A DNA stretch of 64,000 bases from Limosilactobacillus reuteri subsp. reuteri (lineage in GTDB: Bacteria > Bacillota > Bacilli > Lactobacillales > Lactobacillaceae). The stretch is taken from NCBI RefSeq assembly GCF_000016825.1, contig NC_009513.1, positions 707,001-771,000 on the forward strand. Reading direction: 5' to 3'. Below the pieces are notes generated by a model that saw only the letters and a list, made by a program, of their open reading frames with translations, searched no databases and was not told where the DNA came from. Both the position numbers and the translations under genes were made by a program. This document shows positions 1 through 9,159 of the stretch, piece by piece (the first letter of the stretch is position 1; every line of letters starts with the position of its first letter).

Positions 1-285
1 GAAGTTTACGAAGGTATGATCGTTGGTGAAAACAGTCGTGAAAATGATATTACTGTTAACATCACCAAGGGTAAGAACTTAACGAACGTTCGTGCTGCTG
101 GTTCTGATGAAATGGCTCACATTAAGACCCCTACTCACTTCTCCCTTGAAGAATCGCTTGAATTCTTAAATGAAGATGAATACTGTGAAGTAACTCCAGA
201 AAATATCCGTTTACGGAAGAAGACCCTTAACACAAATGCCCGTGAAAAGGAAGCTAAGCGTCGTCGTGCTGCTTCACGGAAGTAA
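1..285 (+). CDS. typA: Ribosome-associated GTPase TypA/BipA, C-terminal part (5' end outside window)
   Basis: The frame is open from base 1 to a TAA at 283-285, so only the last 94 codons are present. They match the C-terminal region of TypA/BipA, a translational GTPase of the EF-G family that binds the 70S ribosome and is needed for growth under stress. Visible hallmarks are the segment VGENSRENDITVN, the KNLTNVRAAGSDE stretch, the TPENIRLRKK motif and a basic tail ending RRRAASRK. The GTPase domain lies upstream of the window. A hairpin terminator follows directly. Confidence 0.93.
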   Translation, partial: EVYEGMIVGENSRENDITVNITKGKNLTNVRAAGSDEMAHIKTPTHFSLEESLEFLNEDEYCEVTPENIRLRKKTLNTNAREKEAKRRRAASRK

Positions 286-292
286 ATATTTA

Positions 293-334
293 AAAAAGCT
301 TGGGAGGCTAACTAGCTTTCCGAGCTTTTTTTTG
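293..334 (+). terminator. Intrinsic terminator of typA
   Basis: The arm AAAAGCTTGGGA pairs (with G-U pairs) with TTTCCGAGCTTTT and runs into eight T residues, just after the typA stop codon. Confidence 0.85.
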
Positions 335-378
335 TTGTATAATAATGATTGTATTTTGTTTTTAGGTAGGTGCACTTT

Positions 379-1602
379 GTGAAGAAAAAGAAATTAAGAT
401 TCCGTAAGATTCGTTCTGTATGGAATAACGTCCGCTACCTTGATTATTATATTTTAGTTCCTTATCTTGCTTTATGTTTAGTAGGAATTGTAATGGTCTA
501 TTCAGCTAGTGCTTCCATTGAAATGCAAAATGGTGGAACCCCATTAGGATATTTAGTAAAACAAACAATTTATGTTGTAATGGGAGTTGCAGTAATGGCA
601 TTTATGGCAAATTATCCTTTGCGGCATTATCGAACGCCAAGGTTTTTGCGGGATTCAACATTGGTGGTTGGTGCTTTACTTGTCATTGTTTTAGTCTTTA
701 GCCGAGCTGTTAACGGAGCTAAAGGTTGGATATCTTTAGGCTTCTTTAATATTCAACCGGTGGAAATTTGTAAGCTATATTTTATCTTATATTTAGCTGA
801 TCGAATGGCTAAAATTAGGCAACGGGGACAACATTTTACCACTGATGCTAAAGGTCCTTGGCTCATAATTGTAGTCTTTCTCGGATTGATTATGATTCAA
901 CCAGATATTGGAGGAATGGCGATTAACGGAGCGATTATTGCAATCATGCTTTTAGCGGCGGATTATAAATGGGGCGTTGGTTTGGGGATAATTCTTGTTT
1001 TACCAGCGCTTGGCTACCTTGGATTGGAACGACTAGTTGAAAGTGGTTTGCTCCAAGGCGGTGGATACCAAGTTGCGCGTTTTGTTGCCTTTCTAAATCC
1101 TTTTGGAAATGCTAGTGGTTCAGGAAGCCAATTAGTTAATTCCTATTACGCAATCAGTAATGGTGGTGTATTTGGGGTAGGACTTGGAAACAGTATCCAG
1201 AAAATGGGATATTTGCCAGAACCCAATACCGACTTTATTATGTCGATTACTAGTGAAGAATTGGGCCTAGTTGGGGTAACGGCAATTTTGGTTACTTTAC
1301 TCTTTTTGATTTGTCGTATTATTCAAGTTGGGGTGCGGGCAGATAGTTTGTATCAAACGCTCATCTGTTATGGTTCAGCAACATTTTTTACGATTGAAAC
1401 ACTCTTTAATATTGGTGGAGTTCTAGGACTCTTGCCGATTACGGGGGTTACCTTCCCATTTATTAGTTATGGGGGATCAAGTATGTTGATTCTTTCTGCA
1501 ACGGTAGGCATTATAATGAATATTAGTATGCAGCAAAACCGTGATCGCTTGGTTATGGGAAAACCGTTTGTTCCTGAAACAGGAGGCGTAAAGAATGTTT
1601 AA
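379..1602 (+). CDS. ftsW: Peptidoglycan glycosyltransferase FtsW (SEDS family)
   Basis: This SEDS protein polymerises lipid II at the division septum together with a class B PBP, in the cytoplasmic membrane. About ten hydrophobic segments are visible. Family signatures are NGAKGWISLGFFNIQPVE in the first half, LPEPNTDFIMSI (the region carrying the catalytic Asp) and PFISYGGSS near the C-terminus. GTG at 370 is also in frame, but the likely SD AGGTAGG (364-370) overlaps it and sits eight bases before GTG 379, so I take 379 (407 aa). The gene overlaps ylbG by 8 bases. RodA is the alternative paralogue; the motif set and length favour FtsW. Confidence 0.88.
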   Translation: MKKKKLRFRKIRSVWNNVRYLDYYILVPYLALCLVGIVMVYSASASIEMQNGGTPLGYLVKQTIYVVMGVAVMAFMANYPLRHYRTPRFLRDSTLVVGALLVIVLVFSRAVNGAKGWISLGFFNIQPVEICKLYFILYLADRMAKIRQRGQHFTTDAKGPWLIIVVFLGLIMIQPDIGGMAINGAIIAIMLLAADYKWGVGLGIILVLPALGYLGLERLVESGLLQGGGYQVARFVAFLNPFGNASGSGSQLVNSYYAISNGGVFGVGLGNSIQKMGYLPEPNTDFIMSITSEELGLVGVTAILVTLLFLICRIIQVGVRADSLYQTLICYGSATFFTIETLFNIGGVLGLLPITGVTFPFISYGGSSMLILSATVGIIMNISMQQNRDRLVMGKPFVPETGGVKNV

Positions 1603-1879
1603 ATTAATTCCACGCCGTTCCTTGATAATTTACATTAATAATAATCGTGTGATTCGAGCTCTTCGTCATTATGGTCAGGTTGATTATATTTCTCGCCGAA
1701 TGCATTATGTGGTAATGTATGTAGACCAAAGTGATGTCGAAAAAATAAAAGAGAAGATAGGTCGATTACGCGCAGTGAAAAAGGTTGAATTATCAGCTCG
1801 GCCAGATTTAGACCCGACGTTAGCTGATCTTGAATTAACGGGGGTCTATCAATTACATGATGAGGATGATAAAAAATGA
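1595..1879 (+). CDS. ylbG: YlbG family protein (UPF0298)
   Basis: A small protein of 94 aa conserved in Bacilli between ftsW/ylbF-type genes and rsmD; its function is not established. It shows the family pattern RRSLIIYINNNR near the start and a central segment DYISRRMHYVVMYVD. It overlaps ftsW by 8 bases and rsmD by 4 bases (ATGA), which implies translational coupling in one operon. No signal peptide or membrane segment is seen. Confidence 0.85.
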   Translation: MFKLIPRRSLIIYINNNRVIRALRHYGQVDYISRRMHYVVMYVDQSDVEKIKEKIGRLRAVKKVELSARPDLDPTLADLELTGVYQLHDEDDKK

Positions 1880-2439
1880 GAATTGTTGCAGGAGACTTTG
1901 GGGGACGAAAGCTAAGTGCTGTTCCGGGAATGGCAACGCGTCCAACAACTGATAAAGTTAAAGAAGCATTATTTAATATAATCGGTCCTTACTTTAATGG
2001 CGGAACCAGTCTAGATTTGTTTGCCGGAAGCGGTGGATTAAGTATTGAAGCTGTATCACGCGGAATCAGTCAGGCAGTCCTAGTTGATCGTCAATATCAA
2101 GCAATCAAAACAATTAAGAAGAATATTGACGTTACAAAACATGTTGAACAATTTAAAGTTTATAAAATGGACGCTCATAAAGCATTAAATTTGTTTGCAA
2201 AAGACAAGATGAAATTTAACTTGGTCTTTTTAGATCCGCCCTATGCTAAACAGCAAATTGTTAATGATATTGAGCAGATGGTTAAAAATAATTTACTAGC
2301 TAAAGATGCAATAATTGTGGCAGAAACAGATCAGAATGCGAAATTGCCAACAGATTTAGCTGATTTTAACTTTATTCGCCGTCAAGAATATGGAATTACG
2401 GTTTTAACAATTTATCAATATGAAGGAGAATCAAAATAA
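1876..2439 (+). CDS. rsmD: 16S rRNA (guanine966-N2)-methyltransferase RsmD
   Basis: A class I SAM-dependent methyltransferase that modifies G966 (E. coli numbering) of 16S rRNA in the small subunit. The 187-aa product has the SAM-binding motif LDLFAGSGGLSIEA around residue 45 and the catalytic N2-methyltransferase motif LDPPY around residue 120. The N-terminal MRIVAGDFGGRKL is typical. Its start overlaps the ylbG stop and its stop touches the coaD ATG (shared base at 2439), so the genes are tightly coupled. Confidence 0.93.
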   Translation: MRIVAGDFGGRKLSAVPGMATRPTTDKVKEALFNIIGPYFNGGTSLDLFAGSGGLSIEAVSRGISQAVLVDRQYQAIKTIKKNIDVTKHVEQFKVYKMDAHKALNLFAKDKMKFNLVFLDPPYAKQQIVNDIEQMVKNNLLAKDAIIVAETDQNAKLPTDLADFNFIRRQEYGITVLTIYQYEGESK

Positions 2440-2960
2440 TGAAAGTTGCAGTTTTTCCTGGATCATTTGACCCATTAACACTTGGACATTTAGATTTAAT
2501 TAAACGAGGAAGTGCATTATTTGATCAATTGGCAGTAGCGGTAATGACTAATGAAAGTAAAAACCCGCTGTTTACTGTTGAAGAACGAGTAGCGCAAATT
2601 AAAGAGGCAGTTAGCGGACTAGATAATGTTTCGGTTATTACAACAGAGGGCTTAACTGTTGATCTAATGAACCGCATTGGGGCAGATTACTTAATGCGTG
2701 GTTTGCGTAATACTACTGATTTTCAATATGAACGTGATATTGCGGCGATGAATAACTTTTTAGATGATCAGTGTGAGACCGTCTTTTTCCTTGCCAAGCC
2801 TGAATATCAGCACTTATCTAGTAGTTTGCTAAAAGAAGTAACATCGGCTGGGGGAGATATCTCAGCTTATCTTCCTGCTAATATTAATGAAGCACTAAAA
2901 AAGCGTTTAATGGAACGAGAAATGTTACGGGTTAAGAAAGACAATGAAAAAGCAAGATAA
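2439..2960 (+). CDS. coaD: Phosphopantetheine adenylyltransferase (PPAT)
   Basis: PPAT makes dephospho-CoA from 4'-phosphopantetheine and ATP, the penultimate step of CoA synthesis. The 173-aa protein has the nucleotidyltransferase motif PGSFDPLTLGHLD at its N-terminus (the T/HxGH element) and the conserved MRGLRNTTDFQYE segment; the second ATP motif is in LSSSLLKEV. Length agrees with the family (about 160 aa). It is downstream of rsmD and overlaps the next gene by 17 bases. Confidence 0.95.
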   Translation: MKVAVFPGSFDPLTLGHLDLIKRGSALFDQLAVAVMTNESKNPLFTVEERVAQIKEAVSGLDNVSVITTEGLTVDLMNRIGADYLMRGLRNTTDFQYERDIAAMNNFLDDQCETVFFLAKPEYQHLSSSLLKEVTSAGGDISAYLPANINEALKKRLMEREMLRVKKDNEKAR

Positions 2961-3996
2961 TGTAATATTACGACGAATAGGAATTATTTTAGGGCTTGTC
3001 CTTTTACTAGGCTGCTTTTTGTTCTGGCCCCTAAATTCCTATATCGAAAGTCCGGGAACGGCAGCTGATTTACAGTCTTTTGTTAAAATAAAGAGACACC
3101 CCGATCGATATAAGGGGAGTTTTATGTTGACATCGGTGGCGATTCAACGCGCCCATCCTGCAACATATTTATATGCCAAAATGATGCCCTATATGTCAAT
3201 CGAGAGTGCAGAGGATGTAACTGGCGGTCAAAATAGTGCAACGTATGACCGTGTCCAAAAATTTTATATGGATAGCTCAATTAACGAGGCAATTGCAGTT
3301 GCTTACAATGCCGCTCACCAAAAAGTAACGCGACGCTATCTAGGAATTTATGTATTGCAAGTTCAGCCTAATTCTAAATTCAAACATGATATTCATGTTG
3401 GGGATACAATTACAAAAGTAGATGGTCATCACTTTAATACCGCTCAAGGCTTTCAAAAATATATTGGTGCTAAAAAAGTTGGCACTCCGTTAGCGGTTAC
3501 TTATACTCGAGATGGGAAAACTAAAACTGTCACTCATCCGCTTGTTAAAATTGCTAATACTAATAAGCCGGGAATTGGGATCATCCTTACTAACAATATG
3601 CAAGTTAAGACTAAGATCCCAGTAAAGGTTGATGCTGGTCAATACGGTGGGCCATCCGGTGGCTTAATGTTCAGTTTACAAATATATCAACAAATTAGTG
3701 GAAAAGATTTGCAACGGGGACGTAAAATTGCCGGAACTGGAACGATAAATTCAGACGGGACCGTTGGAGAAATTGGTGGAATTGACAAGAAAGTAATCGC
3801 CGCGCACCGTGCAGGAGCCACTATTTTCTTTGCCCCTTATATAAAACCAACGAAAGAGATTCTTAAGTATGAAGAAGGTCATCTGACTAATTATCAAATG
3901 GCTAAAAAAGCAGCTAAAAAATATGCACCGGGAATGAAGGTTGTCCCAGTCACTTCCTTTGATGACGCGGTGAAATATTTACAAACGCATAAGTAA
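2944..3996 (+). CDS. PDZ-containing Lon-like serine protease, SepM/YlbL family
   Basis: A membrane-anchored extracellular protease: one N-terminal transmembrane segment (GIILGLVLLLGCFLFWPL), then a PDZ domain (about residues 130-200, with YLGIYVLQVQPNS and GDTITKVDGHHF), then a Lon-type (S16) protease domain. The serine of GGPSGGLMF (about residue 238) and the lysine of GIDKKVIAAHRAGA form the expected Ser-Lys dyad. In streptococci the homologue SepM trims the competence peptide; in B. subtilis it is YlbL. The substrate here is unknown, though competence genes lie just downstream. Confidence 0.88.
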   Translation: MKKQDNVILRRIGIILGLVLLLGCFLFWPLNSYIESPGTAADLQSFVKIKRHPDRYKGSFMLTSVAIQRAHPATYLYAKMMPYMSIESAEDVTGGQNSATYDRVQKFYMDSSINEAIAVAYNAAHQKVTRRYLGIYVLQVQPNSKFKHDIHVGDTITKVDGHHFNTAQGFQKYIGAKKVGTPLAVTYTRDGKTKTVTHPLVKIANTNKPGIGIILTNNMQVKTKIPVKVDAGQYGGPSGGLMFSLQIYQQISGKDLQRGRKIAGTGTINSDGTVGEIGGIDKKVIAAHRAGATIFFAPYIKPTKEILKYEEGHLTNYQMAKKAAKKYAPGMKVVPVTSFDDAVKYLQTHK

Positions 3997-3998
3997 AT

Positions 3999-4040
3999 TA
4001 AAAAGCAAGAGGCAAAATAAAGGTCTCTTGCTTTTTTTAA
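3999..4040 (+). terminator. Intrinsic terminator between the sepM-like gene and comEA
   Basis: AAAAAGCAAGAG pairs with CTCTTGCTTTTT, followed by a T-tract, after the protease gene and before comEA. Confidence 0.88.
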
Positions 4041-4089
4041 TGCAAAATTGATTTTTTTACGTATTTATATTTATAGGGAGGTGAGAAAC

Positions 4090-4722
4090 ATGCAGCAATT
4101 ATCAGAATTATGGATAAAATATCGAGTACAAGTGCTGATGATAGTGATTGCTGCAGTGGTTGGGGGATATTGGATACTTAATAAAAACAATAACGATGCT
4201 TTAATTTCAAATACTAATGCTGTTTTAACAAGTAGCGAAACGGGAAGCAGTTTAACTTCTACCACTACGATGAAAGGGACCGTTGCCATTGATATAAAAG
4301 GTGCCGTAAAAATGCCCGGAGTTTATGAGTTGAAAGCAGATGATCGTGTGAACGAAGCCTTGAAGGCGGCAGGTGGACCACTACCCAGTGCAGATTTGCG
4401 TCAAGTGAATCTTGCTAAACAATTAACAGATCAGCAAATGATCTATATTCCGCTTCAAGGCGAAACGCCGGTAGCTTCCAGCAGTACAGAACCATCAGCA
4501 GCTAATAATGAAAATGGCAACGATAATTCTGCAAAGATAAATCTAAATACGGCAACCAAAGAACAACTATGTCAAATAACGGGAATTGGCGATAAAAAAG
4601 CAGACTTGATATTACAATACCGACAAGAACACGGTCAGTTTAAGAGTATTGACGAACTTAAAGAAATAAATGGCTTTGGCGAAAAAACTGTTGCTAAACT
4701 AAAAGATCACCTATCTATCTAG
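4090..4722 (+). CDS. comEA: Competence DNA-binding protein ComEA
   Basis: ComEA is the membrane-anchored receptor that binds incoming double-stranded DNA during transformation. The 210-aa protein has an N-terminal membrane anchor (VQVLMIVIAAVVGGYWIL), a SLBB-type domain (IDIKGAVKMPGVYEL, about residues 65-130), a Ser/Asn-rich linker, and a C-terminal helix-hairpin-helix pair (INLNTATKEQLCQITGIGDKKA and FKSIDELKEINGFGEKTV). ATG 4090 is chosen because of the SD AGGGAGGTGA at 4075-4084; a TTG at 4048 is in frame but lies upstream of it. First gene of the comE cluster. Confidence 0.93.
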   Translation: MQQLSELWIKYRVQVLMIVIAAVVGGYWILNKNNNDALISNTNAVLTSSETGSSLTSTTTMKGTVAIDIKGAVKMPGVYELKADDRVNEALKAAGGPLPSADLRQVNLAKQLTDQQMIYIPLQGETPVASSSTEPSAANNENGNDNSAKINLNTATKEQLCQITGIGDKKADLILQYRQEHGQFKSIDELKEINGFGEKTVAKLKDHLSI

Positions 4723-4785
4723 TTTTTATTTTTTTGATGAAGATATTTGTTATACTATATTTCAAATATAGAGGAGTGAAATAAT

Positions 4786-5271
4786 ATGAAACCGAGAATT
4801 GATTGGGACCAGTATTTTATGATTCAAGCAGCTTTATTGGCGTCGCGAAGTACCTGCAACCGCCTTTCAGTAGGTGCAGTTTTAGTTCGTGATAAGCGGA
4901 TAATTGCTGGTGGGTACAATGGCTCAGTCGCTGGTGATGCACATTGTATTGATGAAGGCTGTTATTTACGTGATGGACATTGTGTGCGAACTATTCATGC
5001 AGAAATGAATGCTCTTTTACAGTGTGCTAAGTTTGGTATTTCTGCTGATGGGGCAAGCATTTATGTAACAGATTTTCCTTGTTTACAATGTACCAAAAGT
5101 TTATTGCAGACTGGAATTAAGGAGATAAATTATATTCGTAATTATCACAATGATGATTATGCAATGAAATTACTTAAACTAAAAAATGTTGCGCTTCATC
5201 AGATTAAATTAGATAGTGATATTTTAGAAGAGGTCGATCTGGACCAGTATATCAACCCAGATCAAAAATAG
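4786..5271 (+). CDS. comEB: ComEB, dCMP deaminase family protein
   Basis: Zinc-dependent deoxycytidylate deaminase, making dUMP from dCMP; in B. subtilis comEB sits in the comE operon although it is not needed for transformation. The 161-aa product shows the zinc/catalytic motif HAEMNAL (about residue 71) and the second zinc motif PCLQC (about residue 99), plus NRLSVGAVLVRD near the N-terminus. SD GAGGAGTG precedes the ATG. Its TAG stop is followed without a gap, and in the same frame, by the open frame of comEC (see findings). Confidence 0.93.
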   Translation: MKPRIDWDQYFMIQAALLASRSTCNRLSVGAVLVRDKRIIAGGYNGSVAGDAHCIDEGCYLRDGHCVRTIHAEMNALLQCAKFGISADGASIYVTDFPCLQCTKSLLQTGIKEINYIRNYHNDDYAMKLLKLKNVALHQIKLDSDILEEVDLDQYINPDQK

Positions 5272-7548
5272 ATTATTCAACACTTTTGGTTTTTCCCCGC
5301 GCTAATTGCAAGTTTAGTAGCAGTTAGTTTCTTTAGTTCATATTGGTTAATTTTTCTTTTAATTGCTATATTTTACCGAATTGCCGTATTAAAAAGGCCA
5401 ATAGTACTTGGGATTGGAGTGCTGACATGTTTATTAATGGCGATTTTGTGTTACAGTTTACAAAAAAATTGGGCAACTATTACGGCAGATAAGCAAATGG
5501 AAGTTACCCAAAGAATATTAGTTTACCCTGATGAATTAAAATTTAATGGAAATTTTATGACAGGGACTGCGATCGACATTCAAACTGGACAACGCGAAGC
5601 AATAACGATGTCGTTTAAGTCACCCCAGATGCTAAAAAATATTGATAAGCTTACAACACCCTCGATATGGCTTATTAATGGGCAGTTAAAACCGATTATT
5701 CCCCGTACAAATGAAAATCAATTTGATAACTTAACTTATAACCATCATCGTCGGATCTGTAATCAAGTTCAAATTAACCGGGTAGAGCAAATAGTTAGGC
5801 AAAAAAGAGGGATAGTTGGCTGGTGTCATACATTAAGAAAACGACTCAGCCTCTACTTCGAAACTTTACCGCCTCCTCTTAGTGCATATTGCCAACAATT
5901 AATAATTGGTAGTAGTAATGAGGATTCGGCTGAATTAATGGTAAGTATCAAAAGGCTTGGCCTGCTTCACCTTTTTTGCATTTCAGGAATGCATATCGTA
6001 CTTTTCACTGATTTATTACGGCGACTATTGGTTCATTTATGGTGGCGTAAAGAATCGATTGATTTATTCTTAATTATTATTTTGCCGTTTTATCTTCTCA
6101 TTGGTGGTGGAGCAACAAGCTTGATAAGAGCAACCATTATGGCTGAACTTGGCCTTCTTCATCGATATTTAAATTTGGACCGTCTTGATGGGTGGGCGCT
6201 GAGCTTATTAATTGGATTGGTTATTGATCCGTTGCTATTGCTTACATTAGGCGGTCAATTAAGCTATTTGCTTTCTTTTATTCTTCAAGTTCTTCCAGAA
6301 TCAGTACGTGGTTTTAAACAGTCTTTATTATTGAATTTAATTAGTTTGCCTTCGTTATTGAGTTATGTATATGAGGTTCATCTTCTAAGCTTTGGGGTTA
6401 GTTATTTAATAATTCCGCTATTTTCTACAATTGTTTTTCCAGCGGTCTTGGTTGGGGCACTTAGTTTTAAGCTTTTTGAACCACTCACGTATCTAATTAA
6501 TGCTGGTTTAAAATGCTTTCAATATATTTTAAATTGGTTATCTGATTTTCCAGGAATGATTCATTTTGGGAAACCACCGTTAATTTTGGCCCTTCTATTA
6601 TTTGCGGCATCTTTATTTGTTATTTCTCAAGATACATCTTTAAAATCATGGAAGATATTAGCCTTATTGTATGTAATTACTGGAGGGATAATTCATTTGC
6701 CACTTAATGGCGAAGTTACCTTTGTTGATATTGGACAGGGGGACTCGATAATTATTAGAGAACCTTTTAATCGACGGGTAACAATGATTGATACAGGAGG
6801 CAAATTAAATTTTAAAAAGCCGGATTGGGCGACTTCAAAGCATTCTCAAGATGATGCCCAACGAATAACTATTAATTATTTGAAAAGTAAAGGCATTAGG
6901 CAAATTGATAATATTTGTTTAACTCACCATGATGCAGATCATATCGGCTATTTAACAACGATTTTAGATAATATAGCAGTGAAAAGATTGATTGTCTCAG
7001 CGGGGATGGAAAGACAACCAGCACTTCTTAATAAAGTAAGGACTGCTGAAAAGTCATCGCCAATGATAATTCCGGTGACTGATAATGTTAAGTTGTCATC
7101 ATTTCCATTGCAAATTCTACATCCTTTTGTTCCGGGTGAAGGGAAAAATGAAGATTCTTTAGTGTTAGCTGGGAAATTTGGTGGGAAAAGATTCCTTTTT
7201 ACTGGGGATTTGGACCAGGAAAATGAAGAAAAAGTTATTCAAAAGTATCCGCAACTAAAGTCAGATATCTTAAAAGCTGGTCATCATGGCAGTAAAACTG
7301 CTAGTAGTTATTTATTTTTGCAGACAGTTGCTCCTAAGTATGCGATAATTTCAGCTGGACGATTTAATAGGTATCGCCATCCTGATGAAATAACAATAAA
7401 AAATTTTCAAAGATTAAATATTAATTACTTATCAACGCAGCAATTTGGAATGATACAATATGTATACCATGGTCGAAATGGAAAAATAAAAACAACATTG
7501 AGGGGAGATGAGACAAGTTGGACATTGCCCAATTATCTACACAATTAA
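5272..7548 (+). CDS. comEC: ComEC/Rec2 competence membrane channel; start codon uncertain
   Basis: ComEC forms the inner-membrane channel for single-stranded DNA uptake. Seen in order: N-terminal hydrophobic helices, a region typical of the family's extracellular domain, the conserved ComEC segment around FCISGMHIVLFTDLL, many transmembrane helices, and a C-terminal metallo-beta-lactamase-like domain with VDIGQGDSIII and LTHHDADHIGY. The first usual start codon is GTG 5419 (709 aa), which has no convincing SD. The same frame is open back to the comEB stop and encodes 49 more, mostly hydrophobic residues, so the real start may be a rare ATT at 5272 or 5275. It overlaps holA by 31 bases. Confidence 0.82.
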   Translation: MIQHFWFFPALIASLVAVSFFSSYWLIFLLIAIFYRIAVLKRPIVLGIGVLTCLLMAILCYSLQKNWATITADKQMEVTQRILVYPDELKFNGNFMTGTAIDIQTGQREAITMSFKSPQMLKNIDKLTTPSIWLINGQLKPIIPRTNENQFDNLTYNHHRRICNQVQINRVEQIVRQKRGIVGWCHTLRKRLSLYFETLPPPLSAYCQQLIIGSSNEDSAELMVSIKRLGLLHLFCISGMHIVLFTDLLRRLLVHLWWRKESIDLFLIIILPFYLLIGGGATSLIRATIMAELGLLHRYLNLDRLDGWALSLLIGLVIDPLLLLTLGGQLSYLLSFILQVLPESVRGFKQSLLLNLISLPSLLSYVYEVHLLSFGVSYLIIPLFSTIVFPAVLVGALSFKLFEPLTYLINAGLKCFQYILNWLSDFPGMIHFGKPPLILALLLFAASLFVISQDTSLKSWKILALLYVITGGIIHLPLNGEVTFVDIGQGDSIIIREPFNRRVTMIDTGGKLNFKKPDWATSKHSQDDAQRITINYLKSKGIRQIDNICLTHHDADHIGYLTTILDNIAVKRLIVSAGMERQPALLNKVRTAEKSSPMIIPVTDNVKLSSFPLQILHPFVPGEGKNEDSLVLAGKFGGKRFLFTGDLDQENEEKVIQKYPQLKSDILKAGHHGSKTASSYLFLQTVAPKYAIISAGRFNRYRHPDEITIKNFQRLNINYLSTQQFGMIQYVYHGRNGKIKTTLRGDETSWTLPNYLHN

Positions 7549-8549
7549 AAACTAAAACCCCAGCAATGGTATATTTGATTTTAGGAAAACAACAGGTTCT
7601 TCAACAGCAGGCAATTGATGCCTTTACAAGCCTTATTCCAGAGAATGAACAGGTCATGAATGTTGGTCGATATGATATGGAAGCCACGCCGTTGGCAGTT
7701 GCTTTGGATGATGCGATGGCGACTCCATTTTTTGGTGAACGACGATTAGTTATTATCAATAAACCGTTCTTCTTAACTGGTGAGAAAAGGCATTCGAAAG
7801 TTGAGCATGATTTGGATAGCTTAAAAAAGTATCTTGAACACCCTGAACCGTCTACAATTTTAGTTTTTACGGCCCCTTATGAAAAGCTTGATGGACGAAA
7901 AGGGATTGTAAAGCAATTAAAGAAGACAGCAGTTTTAGTTGATGCTAGTCCACTTGATGAACGAGCAGCTCGTCAAAGAGTGAGAACTCAATTATCAACT
8001 GCTGGGTTTGAAATATCAGAAGCTGCTTTGGATGAGTTGGTTCAACGGACTAATGCGGATTATGGGATGATGGATGCAAGCTTAACTAAATTAAAGATTT
8101 TGGCTTATCATGAAAAAAAGATTGATCAAAACATGGTAGCCGCTTTAGTTCCGCAATCATTAGATGAAAATGTATTTGATTTAGTCACTGCGGTTCTTAA
8201 GCATAATCAAATAAAGGCCTTAGATCTCTATCAACAGCTATTAGCAGGTCAGCAACCACCGTTAAGGATTAATGCGGTGCTAGTGGGGCAGTTTCGGTTG
8301 TTGATTCAAATAAAAGTATTAAGCAAACGCGGCCTTACGCAAGGGAGTCTAGCAAGTCAACTTAATGTCCATCCTTATCGAATTAAATTGGGATTAAAGA
8401 CTGCACGTGATTTCTCAATGCAGGCGTTAGAAAATGCCTATTTGGGATTAATTCGTATTGAACAATCGTTAAAAACGACACAGCGCGATCCATCACTTTT
8501 ATTTCAGTTATTTATGTTACAGTATTCTCAGCAGAGCAAAGGGGCATGA
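7518..8549 (+). CDS. holA: DNA polymerase III delta subunit (clamp loader)
   Basis: HolA opens the beta sliding clamp as part of the clamp-loader complex. The 343-aa protein has the family features PAMVYLILGKQQVLQQQ at the N-terminus, a central MATPFFGERRLVIINKP segment and a helical C-terminal collar region (LFQLFMLQYSQQ). The start is TTG 7518 with SD GGGGAGATGAG just upstream, inside the end of comEC. A comEC-holA-rpsT arrangement is normal for lactobacilli. Confidence 0.9.
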   Translation: MDIAQLSTQLKTKTPAMVYLILGKQQVLQQQAIDAFTSLIPENEQVMNVGRYDMEATPLAVALDDAMATPFFGERRLVIINKPFFLTGEKRHSKVEHDLDSLKKYLEHPEPSTILVFTAPYEKLDGRKGIVKQLKKTAVLVDASPLDERAARQRVRTQLSTAGFEISEAALDELVQRTNADYGMMDASLTKLKILAYHEKKIDQNMVAALVPQSLDENVFDLVTAVLKHNQIKALDLYQQLLAGQQPPLRINAVLVGQFRLLIQIKVLSKRGLTQGSLASQLNVHPYRIKLGLKTARDFSMQALENAYLGLIRIEQSLKTTQRDPSLLFQLFMLQYSQQSKGA

Positions 8550-8552
8550 GAT

Positions 8553-8597
8553 ACAAAAAGAGGATAAGAAAACAAAATTTCTTATCCTCTTTTTGTG
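8553..8597. terminator. Long perfect hairpin terminator after holA
   Basis: A 19-bp perfect stem (ACAAAAAGAGGATAAGAAA paired with its complement) and a 6-base loop. A-rich and T-rich flanks would let it act on both strands. Confidence 0.87.
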
Positions 8598-8611
8598 AAA
8601 AGTTAAAAATA

Positions 8612-8641
8612 AAAAAGCAACTAACTTAATAGTTGCTTTTT
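8612..8641 (-). terminator. Intrinsic terminator of rpsT (minus strand)
   Basis: AAAAGCAACTA and TAGTTGCTTTT form an 11-bp stem directly after the rpsT stop codon on the minus strand, ending in a T-tract in that direction. Confidence 0.87.
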
Positions 8642-8643
8642 CA

Positions 8644-8898
8644 TTACTTAGCGTAACGTGCTGAGAGACGTGACTTGTCACGTGCAGCCTTGTTAGCCTT
8701 GATAAGGCCCTTAGAGTGGGCACGGTCAATTGCTGAGATAGCAGCCTTGTATAAGTCGTCAAGGTTATCTGCGCCAGCAAGCTTTGCCTTATCGAACTTC
8801 TTAATAGCAGTCCGCATTTGGCTTAATTGTGAAGCGTTACGTGCTTCAGCTTTTTCACTAGTACGAACACGTTCAATTGCTGATTTGATAATTGGCAT
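8644..8898 (-). CDS. rpsT: 30S ribosomal protein S20
   Basis: S20 binds 16S rRNA early in small-subunit assembly. The 84-aa basic helical protein begins [20 protein letters not shown] and ends in the family pattern [25 protein letters not shown] nine bases upstream is also in frame, but the SD GGAGGTG (complement of 8903-8909) overlaps that GTG and is six bases from ATG 8898, so the ATG is used. It is a single gene on the minus strand between two convergent terminators and the divergent rpsO region. Confidence 0.96.
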   Translation of the reverse strand: MPIIKSAIERVRTSEKAEARNASQLSQMRTAIKKFDKAKLAGADNLDDLYKAAISAIDRAHSKGLIKANKAARDKSRLSARYAK

Positions 8899-9159
8899 GA
8901 GTTTCACCTCCGTTACCCGATTTTCAGTTGACCAGAATTTTCAACATTTGTCATTATACAAAAGACTAGCGAGCAATGCAATAGCTAACGACGATCAAGT
9001 CAAAATTTCACAGAAATAGTTGCAACATTGGTAAATTTTATGTATATTTGTATAGGTTACTTCAAGCAAGTAATTAATTGCCTCTTCTCAGTTTAACGAT
9101 CCTCACCGACGTTATACTTAGATCTTAGGCGCATTAATATTGAAAGGTGGGAAAATAGC

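Noticed and set aside
8675..9019. Plus-strand frame of 114 codons across rpsT
   Set aside because: Antisense shadow of S20; no SD, no family resemblance, runs through the divergent promoter region.
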